From the NCBI GenBank assembly GCA_022818135.1, contig JAFMSR010000014.1, positions 43,524,924 to 43,588,923 of the forward strand: a stretch of 64,000 nucleotides of DNA, in the 5' to 3' direction. The DNA is from Saxidomus purpurata. Lineage: Eukaryota > Mollusca > Bivalvia > Venerida > Veneridae. Positions 15,401 to 25,654 of the stretch are shown piece by piece. The notes under the pieces were generated by a model, which was not told where the DNA came from, did not search any database, and saw only the letters and a list, made by a program, of their open reading frames with translations. A program made the position numbers and the translations under genes. The stretch's first letter is position 1. Each line of letters opens with the position of its first letter.

Positions 15401-18400
15401 GCGGTATATACTTCAACTTTTGTTTTTCTACATGTACTAGTATAAAAGTGTGAGCAAATCTCACACGAGTTCGATTATAAGTAGGCTAGGTCCGTCCGTC
15501 CCCCAAAAATGCGTTATTTTTACAATAAACTCAAGATACTCCGGACATAGCGAAATTACGGACATAGGAACAAATTTTTCTTGACCCGATATTTTTGCCT
15601 TCTCTATTTATTGTGAAAATGTTGTATGGATATAACAAACTCCTGATATAACGAATTCAAGTGGTCCCAAGGGTTTCGTTATATACGGATTTTACTGTAC
15701 GTGTCATTACTAGTATAGACGAAACACTTTTTGGGTTGACAAAAACCTGGGTAGAGGCTACTAATCTCTATTAAGTTCGATTAAAGTTCAAATTGTGTCA
15801 TAAAGTCAATGGTTTTGGGGCTTAGTTTTAATCAAAAACACCATACTAATGTAAAATGTTTACACTCTGGCTCTTTTATTTCCCCACTAATCAAGATGTC
15901 ATATTTAGACGGTAAAATGTTTGACCCGGTTATGGGCCGAATTAGACCATAAAATCCAGACTGGCTTTGTGCTTGATGAAAAAGTACAGCGCCATAATTC
16001 TCTTGCAATTTTATTTCTTCGCTAATCCTAATCCTAATTGCAGATATTGTGCATACCGACAGATGGTATTTTGATTTTCGGGCCAAACTGGATAAGCACG
16101 TCTAAAGTTATGTGTCCATATTTATAATACGAATGCCATATTTAACTTTTGTTTGCATTCTAGCACCTTCATCCCTTGGCTATACTTGATGATAGTTAGT
16201 TTGTTTATAGATTGATATTATTATGCCATTAATATATCAGTCAAAAGTGATTGAACTCGTTATATCAGAGCAGATGGTATAAAGTTATGTGCCGTTAATA
16301 TATTTATAAAAGATCATGTAAGTTCACATTTACCGTTTTTAGGGTGATGTACATTGGGGACCTTGTCACTACTTAAGGGTCATGACGCTACAATGAGCGA
16401 TATACGGTCACCGGCATAGTCTTCTTGCATGTATTCAATTAACCTTGCGCAGGTCATCATTCAAAATCAATGTTAACTTCGGCGAGGTCACAAAATCAAG
16501 ATATACGCGGTCAAAATGTATACCAAGAGGGTGTGTCTGTGCTGTTTTATTATCATGATGACCCGTCATTTGGTTTTCATGTTCGTCTTTTCAACTCTGT
16601 TTTGCTTCAAGACACAGTTTGTGTAAATATTGGTGTAAATGTGGTATGGGTAAAAACTGTCTATACAAAATATAGACATGTATCTTTGTCCAGGCCCCAA
16701 TTTCACGAAAATACTTAAGTAATTACTTAGTAACATGCTTAACTTATTTCAACACTTATATCAGATTACATGTTTAATCATTTAAAGAATTCAAGTTTGT
16801 CGAATCGTACTTACCCATTTATTCAATTATATACACGTGTTAGTATTTGTGGAGGAAATGTTGTTTTTAGCAAGTAATTTACACTAAGTAAATTCTTAAG
16901 ATTCTTAAAATTCTTAACTTGTACTCAAATGAATTTTTCGCTCAATCTGACTTGCAATTAGTAATTTACAATATTTTTGTTCTTTCAACATGTTGATTTC
17001 ATTAAAAATAGACTATGGTTGAAATGACAACAATAAAGATTCTTATTTTTAGAGACAATAAGACTTTAAAATAACGTTCTCAGCTGAGCAATTACTTAAG
17101 TATTTTCGTGAAATTGGGGCCAGGCTCCACGTCTTGTTGATTTCGATTTTCTTCACATTACTCATAACTTGTTATATTGTAGATAGTATGTAATTGTGTC
17201 TTTGCCATATTCGGCTATAATTATTTGTAAAAGGCAAAGGGCATTAACATGCCGATTTTGCCAATGAACTGAAACTGAAACTAGTATATAGCTGTACTAT
17301 ATAGTTTATTTTCAATTTTTTTTTTCAATTTATTTTCAATGGATAACAGTTACAAAAGCATTTTGTGTTTTTATCTGTAAACAAATACATTGATATTGGT
17401 GCAAATGTTTATGTCTACCTACTACCGACTTTAAATTTGGCCATATATGTAGTTCCGCACAAACATAGGCGTATAATTCCTAGAATACAAAGTTCGTATA
17501 CGTGCTGGCATCCCGGAAATACCGAAAGGGATCGTTTCTTTATCCGGTATCTTGTGTCAAAGGGTAATAATGTTTGCTTTTAAAACAATGTTTTATTGCT
17601 GTATAGGTAAACATTTCAGGATAATACTCATTTTTTCTTCTTTTTTTTGTACTGAATTTTAAAAATAAGAAAACTTGAGAATCGTAGATGAACTGCGAAT
17701 TAAATAAAATCTCAGTGTCTAAATTACATTTAAACCATGATACAAATGTATCAACATGTATAATAAAAAGCTTTATTCAAACTAGGCGTAACGAATTTCT
17801 GCTCTTTAATGTTTTCAGATATTGTACGTGAATCGAATTACAACATCATTATCAATTAAAACTTGCTTTAACTTTGATTCCATAAGATGATAATTTTCAA
17901 ATATTTTAAAACGACGTTCCGGCGAAAAGTACTATTTTTCTTTTTTTGATTATCACACCGGTAAAAGGCCCGGCCGATCTTATAGATTTCACCGTAGGTG
18001 AAACTGCCAAGACTCCTGACAGGCGCAGGTTGAGGAGACAGATACAAGGGAATTCAGGTACCAAATCCTAGCTCTTTTACGAATAGACCCCTTTGTTCTT
18101 TTACGTGCTCGGCGTTTAGCACCGACACATGCAATACTATCTCTGGGTTACTGACCAGTTCATCCCTAGATCATTGTAGATTGGTGGGAAACACTAAAAA
18201 ACGTTTTTGAAATTCCCAGTGGGCCCGGTCAGAATTCGAACCGGTAACCTCCGGATTGGTAGTCCAGAGCATTTACCACTCGACCACCGCGGCACAAATG
18301 CGTATAATCGCGCTGTATGGTTATGAACAATATAGGCATTCACATAATGTTATTTTGGAGGATTTTAGGGGACGAACTGTGAAGAATTCGCACATGTACT

Positions 18401-21009
18401 TTATTTAACAATTTGTCTCTGATCTTGCACCGCTTGCACCTTATTTCTAAGTATTAGTAGTTAGTAATGGTAATGATTTTTACAACCAACGCTTCTTCAA
18501 AGAATAAATAGTTACTTTCCGAACGCTCTTAGCCTCTAGAATATACATTGACGCTAAATCTTTAAGTCACAGGAGCACTTTGGATTTAAAATAGCTTGTA
18601 GCTCTTTTTAATACCGAGAAAGATGTCTTGCCGGCGAAACACGCCATTATTTGTACGAAAATCATTCCTGACATTGCTGTTTACATCGAAAGTACATTCT
18701 ATAAACATAGCTCATTATATTTTTCAACGATACTGCAAAAAAATAGAAAATATATTCTGAGATTGACAACGCTTTTTAGTGAGGAGGGGAGATACGTGTG
18801 AAAGAAATGTTTACGTCAACGTTGTTTAATAATAAATAGAGCACAGTCCACTCATTATTTTACCCGTAAATTCAATATTCTGTATACGGGTATTTCAAGT
18901 GTTTCTGGGACTTTAACGTACAAATGGGATTAGAGTGCATACTACCTTGACTTCTTATCCATTGTTAAACGATTTCAGCTTAAAATAACTATATGGAGGT
19001 TAAAATACATGAGGCGGTTATACAAACTGCATTTATATGGTTAAAGTGCTTATAAGTCACAGTACGTCATGCATGCTGTCAATGCTAAATAACCAAAATC
19101 TTAAGAAAAATGCTGAAATAACATTTTTTGTTTGCCGCCCAAAACAAGTTTATGGGGTCATAAAAAGATACGACAAATAATAAATAAATAACTGCGTTTT
19201 GATTAAAATAAAGCAGGCGAAGCGGCAAACTAGATCGACCCATTCCACACCACTAGTCAGTCAAAAGAGAACCAAACTAATGATACGTGAATTAGATCTG
19301 AAGCGAGAAACAAATTTCATAATTATGTTAAACAAACACAATATAGCAATTTTACTGACCATATAATTATATATTATTTTTGCCGTACAAATGAAAAGTG
19401 CAAGCGAGTACATGTAACAAAGCCCAGTCGTTTCTTTTAACAAGGTCACATTTCATTAATTTAACAAACAATTACCTTTAATATTGACTTGAGGCTTTCA
19501 AGACCGACACATTTTATGCAGCAATTTAATTACATGTGTAAGCCACTTGTTTAAAACTTAATCACGATGAACTTTTGATGACAAGTTAAACTTACACACC
19601 ACACACATTTATCAGTGATGAATCAACGCATTTATGGCCTTAAATGTTTGAAGATCGTAATACTTTCGTATGCAATTTGGGTGAAAACACGGTATGCATA
19701 GTTTAGTACAGATCTGCTGTATGATGTATGTGCCGTCACGGTATGAAAAATGTGTATGTTAGGTAAAGTTATTTATTAAATTTATCAAAAAATTAGCATT
19801 GATAACATCATAAAACTTTTATGTGTTACAATGCTTTAGTTCGAGCGGAATGATATGAATCATTTATAAAGGACTGAAATCGTTGACAATAATTTCACAT
19901 TTGTAACGCCTAAATATGCTTGGACTACAATATTTACATTTATTTTACTTTATATTAAGACATGCCTTGCTATCGATTCAAGTTACAGTGGCTCGAGTGC
20001 ACTTTACCAACAAGCATGGTTTACCTTGCAATATTACGGGGACTGCCGCTCCAATACCCAAGGCCAGCAAAACCTTTTGCTATTGAAATACATTTTGGTG
20101 GTGGAAACAACACGTGTAAAGTGTGTTGTAGCTGAGGGGTGTCTCAATTCGAACAGAATACTGTACAAGTTAGAGACAGAAACATGTACCTTGTCAGAGA
20201 TGAGCTACTTCAATTGCAAAATTATTTTCTGCTCGAAATATATCACATGTGCAAAACATCACTTCTTCACTTACAAAAATGTTGATTTTTCTGTCAAAAC
20301 TCGAAGAAACAAGGTATACTAGCCATGAGCCATTTTTTTGCAATAAATATAAAATTTTAAATAGATTTACATTACTTTATTCATAAGGGTAAAATATCAA
20401 TAGATTCAGTAATTGTAGAATTCATGCAGAACTATTAGTTGTGACTGTCGATGCCTAGCACTCAGAAAATGTAAATATTTATAAATTTATGCTAATGTAA
20501 CTTCGTATGCTACTGAATGGGGAAAAGGCATGATCAAGGTCAACAAGGATTAAATGAGACTGCATCATCTTTTCTAGTGATAAATTTAAGCGTGAAATAA
20601 AAAGATCTTTAATAGAGATCGATCTAAAGTCCATTTTCAACCCAATGTTGCGGAAACATAGGCCTACGGTACGCCATAAATCTTGATCTACTAAAAATGA
20701 ATCCATGTTGCTTTTATTGTAAGCTTTGAATATGTTCGCCTTTTTGTTGATTTCTAACTTACACCATTACTGTAGATCTACCTGATCAATTTGTTTTCCT
20801 GTGTAGCATGTCTCTCCCCTCTGTACTGTACCTCACCCTCACAACAAATACAAAACATTTAAATCGTACTAGCTGAACATGTATTACATGCAACTATGCC
20901 CCAGTTTTCTTACAAAAGCTGTTAAAATAAATCGAAGTGTGATGACTGCAACAGATGTTAACTTACCAAGTAAAGAGAAAATTACGATATCCGTGCTATA
21001 AAGAGCCAT
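337..21009 (-). CDS. Secreted copper-only SOD-repeat protein (CSRP-like), 3' end outside window
   Basis: Six exons on the minus strand join in frame: 20967-21009, 12430-12652, 9801-9883, 5263-7286, 3669-3845, 337-481. They encode at least 898 residues, and the 3' end lies beyond position 1. The protein starts with a signal peptide and continues as about six tandem Cu/Zn-SOD-like domains. From domain 3 on, domains show the copper-ligand HVH motif, a G(G)HxNP(F/Y) motif, a GD(I/L/M/Q)SGK motif and, where visible, a terminal (V/T)IH followed by R-x-x-C. The zinc-loop histidine before GD is replaced by Glu, as in copper-only SODs. Domains 1 and 2 lack the copper ligands but keep the structural cysteine pair. 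Known family: metazoan Cu-only SOD repeat proteins; mollusc haemolymph proteins such as pernin are also SOD-derived. Inferred role: extracellular superoxide dismutation or copper/metal handling. A haemolymph storage function is an alternative. Exon phases agree at all five junctions. Confidence 0.87.
482..3668 (-). other. CSRP intron 5
   Basis: Intronic AT-rich DNA. It holds a poly-G tract near 2107-2120 and the short tandem repeat next to the exon 5 donor. The rest shows no coding potential or repeat that I recognise; the small open frames here are short and lack family features. Confidence 0.7.
3562..3661. repeat. ~18-bp tandem repeat beside the exon 5 splice donor
   Basis: About five to six copies of CAGAAGTGTGACATATAT-like units end eight bases from the exon 5/intron 5 boundary. 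On the minus strand the array is open in the CSRP frame and would read as repeated CHTSDI before a stop at 3573-3575. Confidence 0.85.
3669..3845 (-). CDS. CSRP exon 5: first half of SOD domain 6
   Basis: A 177-nt, phase 0-0 exon with acceptor ATATTTCAG and donor GTAGGT. It continues from GYIRL of exon 4 and encodes GHNWHVHEK and PCGSAGPHYNPF, so three copper histidines and the first disulfide Cys of domain 6 are present. The donor lies eight bases from a short tandem repeat that stays open in the same frame (see 3562-3661). Confidence 0.85.
3846..5262 (-). other. CSRP intron 4, nothing recognised
   Basis: AT-rich intron between exons 4 and 5. I see no repeat family, RNA gene or extra exon in it. 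Confidence 0.6.
5263..7286 (-). CDS. CSRP exon 4: SOD domains 2 to 5 on one large exon
   Basis: A 2024-nt exon (acceptor TTTCAAG at 7287-7288, donor GTAAGT at 5262-5261) closes domain 1 (GRSFVITD...TACATIE) and encodes domains 2-5 without an intron. Domain 2 lacks HVH, has NLYNPD in place of GHxNP and has no histidine at the VIH position. Domain 3 has YHVHKW, GGHFNPF, SVVIH and SRWMC. Domain 4 has WHVHVD, AGHYNPY, SITIH and GRLSC. Domain 5 has YHVHQY, GGHLNPF, SIVIH and TRWAC. The residue matching the catalytic Arg143 of Cu/Zn-SOD is present in domains 3-5 and absent in domains 1-2. All domains keep the two disulfide cysteines. The Glu in (E)(V/L/I)GD replaces the zinc histidine. Confidence 0.92.
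7756..7962. mobile_element. pogo/Tigger-like MITE, diverged copy
   Basis: Starts CAGTAAACTCCG and ends with the near inverse CGGAGTTAACTG, flanked by TA on both sides. It shares the internal GTTATATCCGG and TCGGGCAGAGAA motifs with the copy at 8064-8248, in the opposite orientation. It lies in CSRP intron 3. Confidence 0.65.
8064..8248. mobile_element. pogo/Tigger-like MITE, complete copy
   Basis: Terminal inverted repeats of about 22 bp (CAGTAAACTCCGTATATAAC and its complement with one mismatch) enclose 185 bp, flanked by TA target duplications at 8062-8063 and 8249-8250. There is no coding capacity. CAGT-starting ends with TA duplication fit non-autonomous pogo/Tigger elements (inference). 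Confidence 0.75.
9077..9280. repeat. CTTACTTCTGA-rich repeat with GAAGCCC ends
   Basis: An array of CTTACTTCTRACTTC-like words bounded by GAAGCCCTGGGTGGAC on the left and GTCCCTCAAGGGCTTC on the right, which are imperfect inverse complements. A related, longer copy is at 26640-26823. Confidence 0.55.
9600..9735 (-). mobile_element. tRNA-derived SINE in CSRP intron 3
   Basis: The minus strand reads TGGCGCAGTGG (A box) and AGTTCGATCCCC (B box) at tRNA spacing, then a non-tRNA tail. The region between boxes is too long for a working tRNA and no acceptor stem closes. Confidence 0.65.
9801..9883 (-). CDS. CSRP exon 3: end of first SOD-like domain
   Basis: An 83-nt exon between an ATTTTAG acceptor and a GTAATC donor, with phases matching exons 2 and 4. 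It encodes a glycine-rich stretch ending in MDLSGTKSIEG, the degenerate equivalent of the PLSGPxSIIG(R/K) motif that precedes the last copper histidine in SOD domains. The loop preceding it is short and lacks the GDxSGK motif. Confidence 0.7.
9884..12429 (-). other. CSRP intron 2
   Basis: An AT-rich intron with a 187-bp inverted-repeat element at 10463-10649, a duplicated short stretch (GGGAAACACACATTTCTATA, at about 11286 and 11330) and several A-runs. No further exon seen. Confidence 0.6.
10463..10649. mobile_element. MITE with TGTAAATTGGG ends
   Basis: TGTAAATTGGG at the left and CCCAATTTACA at the right start an imperfect ~22-bp inverted repeat that continues into ATTTTCGCG/CGCGAATAT. 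The interior is rich in TTCGCG and GCGAAA motifs. A decayed relative is at 31565-31780 in NOP56 intron 10. Confidence 0.65.
12430..12652 (-). CDS. CSRP exon 2: degenerate first SOD-like domain
   Basis: The acceptor follows a TTATTTCTGTTTCAG tract and the donor is GTAAGT (phase 2). The exon completes the signal peptide, then encodes the first SOD-like domain, with GKVEFTQQ as strand pattern and LELHEY where active domains have HVH. One histidine remains instead of two and the GHxNP motif is missing. The Cys of the structural disulfide (KICSND) is kept. Family assignment of this exon alone would be weak; it rests on phase and on the continuation into exons 3-4. Confidence 0.75.
14298..15206. 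mobile_element. ~0.9 kb dispersed element with hairpin ends
   Basis: Clearly homologous along its length to 56528-57530, with many one- to two-base indels. The left end forms a hairpin (GGCCTGGGGACT at 14303-14314 pairing with AGTCCCCAAGGCC at 14318-14330, one bulge). The right end is a small hairpin GCGCT-CAC-AGCGC at 15187-15199. A CCCCCAGG near the right end is the inverse of the CCTGGGG at the left. No protein similarity recognised. The second copy interrupts a LINE, so this is a mobile element; the class is unknown. Confidence 0.7.
15523..15697. mobile_element. pogo/Tigger-like MITE, third copy
   Basis: CAATAAACTC on the left and GGATTTTACTG on the right, flanked by TA. The interior shares CCGGACATAGCGAAATTACGG and GGTCCCAAGGGTTTCG-type motifs with the copy at 8064-8248. 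Confidence 0.6.
16693..17121. mobile_element. 429-bp element with ~38-bp terminal inverted repeats
   Basis: The left end begins GGCCCCAATTTCACGAAAAT and continues through ACTTAAGTAATTACTTAG; the right end is its near-exact inverse complement. The interior repeats TTAAGATTCTTAAAATTCTT. No coding capacity. The superfamily is not settled by sequence alone. Confidence 0.75.
18010..18300 (-). mobile_element. tRNA-derived SINE in CSRP intron 1
   Basis: The minus strand carries TGGTCGAGTGG (A box) and GGTTCGAATTC (B box) about 35 nt apart, followed by a ~200-nt non-tRNA tail. The ends that should form an acceptor stem do not pair, so it is a SINE, not a tRNA gene. Confidence 0.65.
20967..21009 (-). 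CDS. CSRP exon 1: start codon and signal peptide
   Basis: The ATG is at 21009-21007 and the exon ends before a strong GTAAGT donor (phase 1). Joined to exon 2 it gives MALYSTDIVIFSLLVSVASA, a short N-terminal region, hydrophobic core and a small-residue ASA cleavage site. No other nearby ATG gives a signal peptide that joins in phase. A TATATAAC on the minus strand lies about 35-40 nt upstream, so the 5' UTR may be very short. Confidence 0.72.
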
Positions 21010-21042
21010 CCTTGGTTTGTATAAATCGTCCTCGATCTAATC

Positions 21043-21050
21043 GTTATATA
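21043..21050 (-). promoter_or_regulatory. Possible TATA box of the CSRP gene
   Basis: TATATAAC on the minus strand, 34-41 nt upstream of the CSRP ATG. If used, transcription would start only about 10 nt before the ATG. AT-rich sequence makes chance occurrence likely. Confidence 0.3.
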
Positions 21051-21380
21051 TTTTCATGAACATGTATGATAATAGTCAATTAACATTTCCGTAACCACTT
21101 ATCGGTATGTCCGCACTCATTCACTGCGTACTTTACACTGATATGCCTCCTCCAGTTTCATAACTGAAATTGACTCGGATAACTTGTAAACAAACAAATG
21201 TCACAGCTGGATTAATATAGATCTCTACTCCTTAACCGGATGTCTGATAAACTGCTGGCTTGTCAATGAATCAAGAAATTTAATCCATTTCTTATTAAGT
21301 TAAATAGCTTATCATTCCGAAAACTGATTTTTCAACTTTGTCGTTTTGTTTATTCCAAGAATTACACAGTGTTTACATAA

Positions 21381-21406
21381 TGACGTAATGTTCCGTCATG
21401 ACGTCA
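21381..21406. promoter_or_regulatory. Pair of CRE-like sites upstream of CSRP
   Basis: TGACGTAA (21381-21388) and the palindromic full CRE TGACGTCA (21399-21406) lie 18 bp apart, about 375-400 bp upstream of the CSRP start codon. Full CREs also occur near 27748 and 58892 away from any recognised promoter, so function is only suggested. Confidence 0.3.
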
Positions 21407-22465
21407 TATCCGAAACAGTAGTTCTGCATGCATGCATTCATTCTATAAACGGCTCCAATTAACAATTTCACTGCCGTTTGAAATATCTTACAACAATTTT
21501 AATTATGTCCAGCTTTGTAAACCTGTTACAGTTATGATAAATATACTAAGTGAACGCTTAATACGACCTTAAATGTTTTCATTTATGCAATCCCATATTG
21601 TTAAACATATTTTGTTTATGTTTTTAATCGCACTGGTCTGAAAAACTGGATGTTTTCATTCCACTTCCCTGTCCTTCGGCTGTAAACGATTGACATTTCA
21701 AAACACGTCAGTCAAAGGCAATGCGCCCAGCGGCTATATAAAGGGAAACAATACTTTATTGAAAGTTTACAAAATTAACATAAATTCATAGATTCAGCGT
21801 TGCGTCTTCTGAATAGAAGTGGTTTGACTGAAATGTTAAAAAACAGCTGTTTTTAATAGCTCAGTTACTATACAGACCCTCCGGCTTTCAATGTGGGATG
21901 TGCATGAGTAGTTATATTTTTCTTAAAGACTCCTAGACCTACATTTGTACTGTAGTCTTGAGTAGGCCTAGGAGAAAGTTGTAATTCTGTCGGGTCTACC
22001 ATTTTATTGGGACCATAATGCTACACTTTATTGGCCTATTGCAAACAAGTAACCTATGGGACAACTTTCTTTTCAGAGGACAGGTGGGGAACATATAGAT
22101 CTAGTAGCCGTTTTAATTTGTTGGTCCGCCCGTTCGAATATTTCTTGTCCGGTGGCCAAAACTCGAAAAATATTAATAATATAAGGGATTGAGTTGATAC
22201 TTCACACATTGATAGAGGATACTGGGAGAGTATGAACCATAACTCTAGCTTATCCTTTTTTCAATTATCTCCCTTTATGTAATATGCTTGTCCGGAGTAT
22301 GGCTCATAAACTATGTAAGAGATTTACTTGATATTTCACGCAGTCATGGAGGACATCGACAGGAAATGTAGTGATCAAGAACCATAACTGTAGCTGACCC
22401 CAATTTATAATTATCTCCCTTTATCGTATGAAACCCATGTAAACGATCTTTAGAGATACAGTCTA

Positions 22466-23440
22466 TAACAAGAGCTGTCAGTAGGACAGCGCGCTCGACT
22501 TTTTTAGTGCTTGCCAATAAAACAAAACTTTGACAGTTAAGGGCACACAAGAATTTAACTAGGAATTTCTAAGTACAAATCAAGATACTTTTCCAGAGTT
22601 ATCTTCTCTTGCTTACAGATAGGTCTCATGATGGTACATAAGTACTCCAACTTTCAAAGTAATATCTCAAATGGTTAAGTCACAAGTGGACAAGAATGAA
22701 AATTTTAACTAAGTTTCTAAGTTAAAAAGGGCCATAATTCTATAAAATCCTTCACAGAATTACCTTCTCCTGCCCGTGTTTTGGGATCATGATGGTAAAC
22801 AAGTAATATACTTTCAAAGTAATATCTGGAACGGTTTAGTAAAAAAAAAGTGGACTGGTACGAAAAACTTAACCCAGATTCTAAGTCGATAAAGGGCCTT
22901 TAATTTTTAAAACAAATCCCTGACAGAGTTACCTTCTCTTGCTTAAGATGGGGTAATGATGTAAACAAGCATTCAAAGATTCAAAGCAATATCTCAAAGG
23001 GTTAAGGCAATAAGTGGATTTTACCCATATTCAATGTATTTTCTAAGTAAAAAGGGGCATAATTCTGTTCAAAACCTTGACAGAGTTATGTACTCTTGTC
23101 TGTTGATGTCGGTCATGATGGTAAACAAGTATGGTAAGTTTCAAAGCAATACCTCCAATGGTTTGGAAATAAAGTGAGGTGGTACGAAAACTTAACCCAG
23201 CTCAATACACTTTCTAAGTCAAAAAGGGCCATAATTCTGTCAATAACCATGAAAGAGTTATGTACTCTTGTCTGTAGATGGAGGTTATGATGGTTAACAG
23301 TTGGTAAGTTTCAAAGCTATACCTCTAATACTTTTTGAAATAAAGTGGGGTGGTACGAAAACTTAACCAAGGTGTGACGCCAACCCGACCCGACGCCGAC
23401 GCCGGGCGAGTGGTGCCCCTTTTCAAAGTCGGCTAAAAAT
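22466..23440. mobile_element. HINE/Pearl-like element A with ~165-bp tandem core
   Basis: The left terminus CAAGAGCTGTC holds a hairpin (GCTGTC-AGTAG-GACAGC, 22474-22490), then GCTCGACTTT at 22493-22502. Near the right end AAAGTCGGC (23425-23433) is an almost exact inverse of that motif. The core has about four units of ~165 bp marked by GGGCCATAATTCT-like words at about 22730, 22893, 23054 and 23225. A GC-rich GACGCCGACGCCG segment precedes the right inverted motif. Sub-terminal inverted repeats, a terminal hairpin and a satellite core match non-autonomous Helentron-type elements (HINE, bivalve Pearl); the assignment is inference. Confidence 0.7.
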
Positions 23441-24000
23441 GTCTCATCTTGAATTATCTCCCTTTATCATGTGAAATTTAGCTTGTAGACACCATAATTA
23501 TGAAAATGTTAGCTCTAAAAAAAATTTAAAGTTAACACAATGAAAGAGGATATTCAGACTTCAAGAATGGTAATTGACTAAATTACCTCCCTCTGTTGTT
23601 ACTATTTTGCTAATTTAATGCAAAAGTTTTCATTTGTGTGTGCTGTTTATTCGAAAAGAGCTGCCATCGGTGCTGAGCACAGTATCAATGCTCTTGTTTT
23701 TCTTTTTTATGGGCCATTGAAAAACATACGGTTTTTAAGGTGAATAGGCATTATCTTCAGAGCAGTGACTAATTTACCTTAAAAAATCTTTAAAGAGTTA
23801 GTTCCTGACTCCAATTTTGAGAAGGACCTTAGTAACCGCTATGCATGCATCTTGTGCAATATAGTCGCACTTGGAGGTACTAAAGTAGTAGTAAATATTC
23901 CCTGGTCCGACTGCACCTTCGTGTGATATTTCTTTCTGAGAAATGAATGTTGACAGTATTGACGTAGGCCGGACTTGTCAAGCCCTTCTTGTACAAAGTA

Positions 24001-24183
24001 CAGTCAAATCCTATAATAAAACCACCATTCAGACCGGCATAAAGTTGTCTTGATATCAAAATCGTCTTTTTACAGAGACCTATTTTACTATTAAATCGGT
24101 CAAGACATTTAATTCCGAAATATTTAGTCTTAATATCGAGGGCGGTCTTAATATCGGGTGGTCTTAATATCGGAATTTTACTG
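24001..24183. mobile_element. pogo-like MITE, second subfamily
   Basis: CAGTCAAATCC at the left and GGAATTTTACTG at the right, flanked by TA (23999-24000 and 24184-24185). Inside, CTTAATATCGG words repeat on the right and are inversely related to the ATAATAAAACCACC of the left. Confidence 0.65.
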
Positions 24184-25430
24184 TATCACAATTTAGTGAT
24201 TTACATATACGAATGATTGTCTCCGTCGGTTGCGTTAGACTTTATTTGTTTACTTAGATTTTTGTCATGTATTATGTAGAATATACATGACATAATATTA
24301 TTTCTTCAAATATTTACTTTAGTCCAGGTATTGTTGGTTGACCAGATTGTTGACAAGGCTGGTAGAACTCTGTCGCATTTTTTCACATGGGAAAGAAATA
24401 AAACAAATAAATCTGACGTTGGTTTGTATACAGTTAAGCAGGATAGTGTAGCAGTAACAAAGGGGATAAATGAGTAGACAAACAGTTTAGGTAGCGCATG
24501 ACAAAAGCTAGTTTTTCATTCACCACATTCTTTAAATAGTTTAAACTTTTTTTTGTTGTATGTAGAACGTATGTAAAACTATACTCTTTTGAAAACGTCT
24601 GTTCAAACTCTAAACAAATAAAACAGAATAAATAATAGTGCTCATAGCTACAAACAGTATGGGATTTCGAATATGATAAAATGTCATACGTACTTATCTT
24701 CAATTTTTTAACAATGCTTGAAGATACGGCTAGCCCCTTATACCACAAAAAAATGATACATTTTACACATAACCATGTCCATGTCCCAGATTTCTTATAT
24801 GTCTGTCTTCAAATTAAAATACAAAAAATGCATTAACTGCTTATAGTGGACACATAAGTATGTTGCGTCCCCTGTAAAATATCTTAAAGTCCCTTTAGCA
24901 GTTTGGATCATGATGCAAAATTACTTGTAGCCCTTGTAGATATCTTACCGGTGAAATTGGCCGGTTTTCGTTTGGGGAAAAATCCTATCGTTTTTTTTAA
25001 TTGAAAGTACAAGCTACTATAGCGGAGTATTTTTCAATGATTGCAACAAATAAGACACAACCGAAGTAGTGACAAATATTTAGAAAAACTGTATATATAC
25101 GTCAACATTGTTTCCGACTTTATAGAACACACTTCAGTCGATATTCTTTCTTTGAATTTATAATCTAGAGTGCTAATGGCTTTATGGCCAACCTACGAAT
25201 GTGTATATTAGCCAATTAGCCAAGTGTTAAAAAATGGATTGTTTGATACTAAAGGACATCCGATTCAGCCATCATACAAAACACATACATATTCCTTACT
25301 TTTAAGTGTTTTCCCAACCACTTATTGGCATAGAGACTGTGCGAATCAGACGTAAGGCATTTCAAAGTTCGAAAATACTTTTACTAGCTCTGATTACCCC
25401 TTGCGATAGCTAATGTAACTATCACAGCAT
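24184..25430. other. Intergenic, nothing recognised
   Basis: AT-rich DNA with only short, compositionally ordinary open frames. Confidence 0.5.
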
Positions 25431-25434
25431 ATTG

Positions 25435-25625
25435 ATCGACCCATCGTAGTGCAATGGTAGCGCACGAGGGTCCAGGTTCGATCCCCACTAATTGTAGTTT
25501 CCTTAAAGACACTAGTAGTCACTTCATACCACATTTACTCCCCCCTCTCTGTACGAGACAAATTAGTTTCAATCAACGAATTCATTCATCTCCATCTGTG
25601 GAAACCTGGAGGTCTGTAGAATTGG
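25435..25625 (+). mobile_element. tRNA-derived SINE
   Basis: TAGTGCAATGGTAG (A box) and GGTTCGATCCC (B box) on the plus strand, followed by a non-tRNA tail of ~120 nt. The spacing between boxes is short for a tRNA and there is no acceptor stem. Confidence 0.6.
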
Positions 25626-25654
25626 TATGATATCAGCCTTTAGTTATTGATCTG

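Larger units (their letters stand above)
12653..20966 (-). other. CSRP intron 1, 8.3 kb
   Basis: Long first intron separating the signal-peptide exon from the SOD domains. It contains the ~0.9 kb element at 14298-15206, a pogo-like MITE at 15523-15697, a long-TIR element at 16693-17121 and a SINE at 18010-18300. The remaining open frames (for example 14907-15440 and 20026-20322) show no family features. GC-rich patches near 13000-13070 and 15832-16086 are unassigned. Confidence 0.6.
21010..22460. other. Region upstream of CSRP, no gene seen
   Basis: AT-rich sequence with the CRE-like pair at 21381-21406. No long open frame or repeat that I recognise, apart from the flank of the element beginning at 22466. 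Confidence 0.5.

Noticed and set aside
14907..15440. 177-residue plus-strand open frame
   Set aside because: It overlaps the dispersed element; the homologous copy at 56.5 kb has frameshifting indels throughout, so the frame is not maintained.
15832..16086. 84-residue minus-strand open frame with a plausible coding look
   Set aside because: No family recognised, no splice partners; could be old transposon sequence but not supported.
18228..18300. Candidate tRNA gene on the minus strand
   Set aside because: A and B boxes are present but the acceptor ends do not pair and a SINE tail follows.
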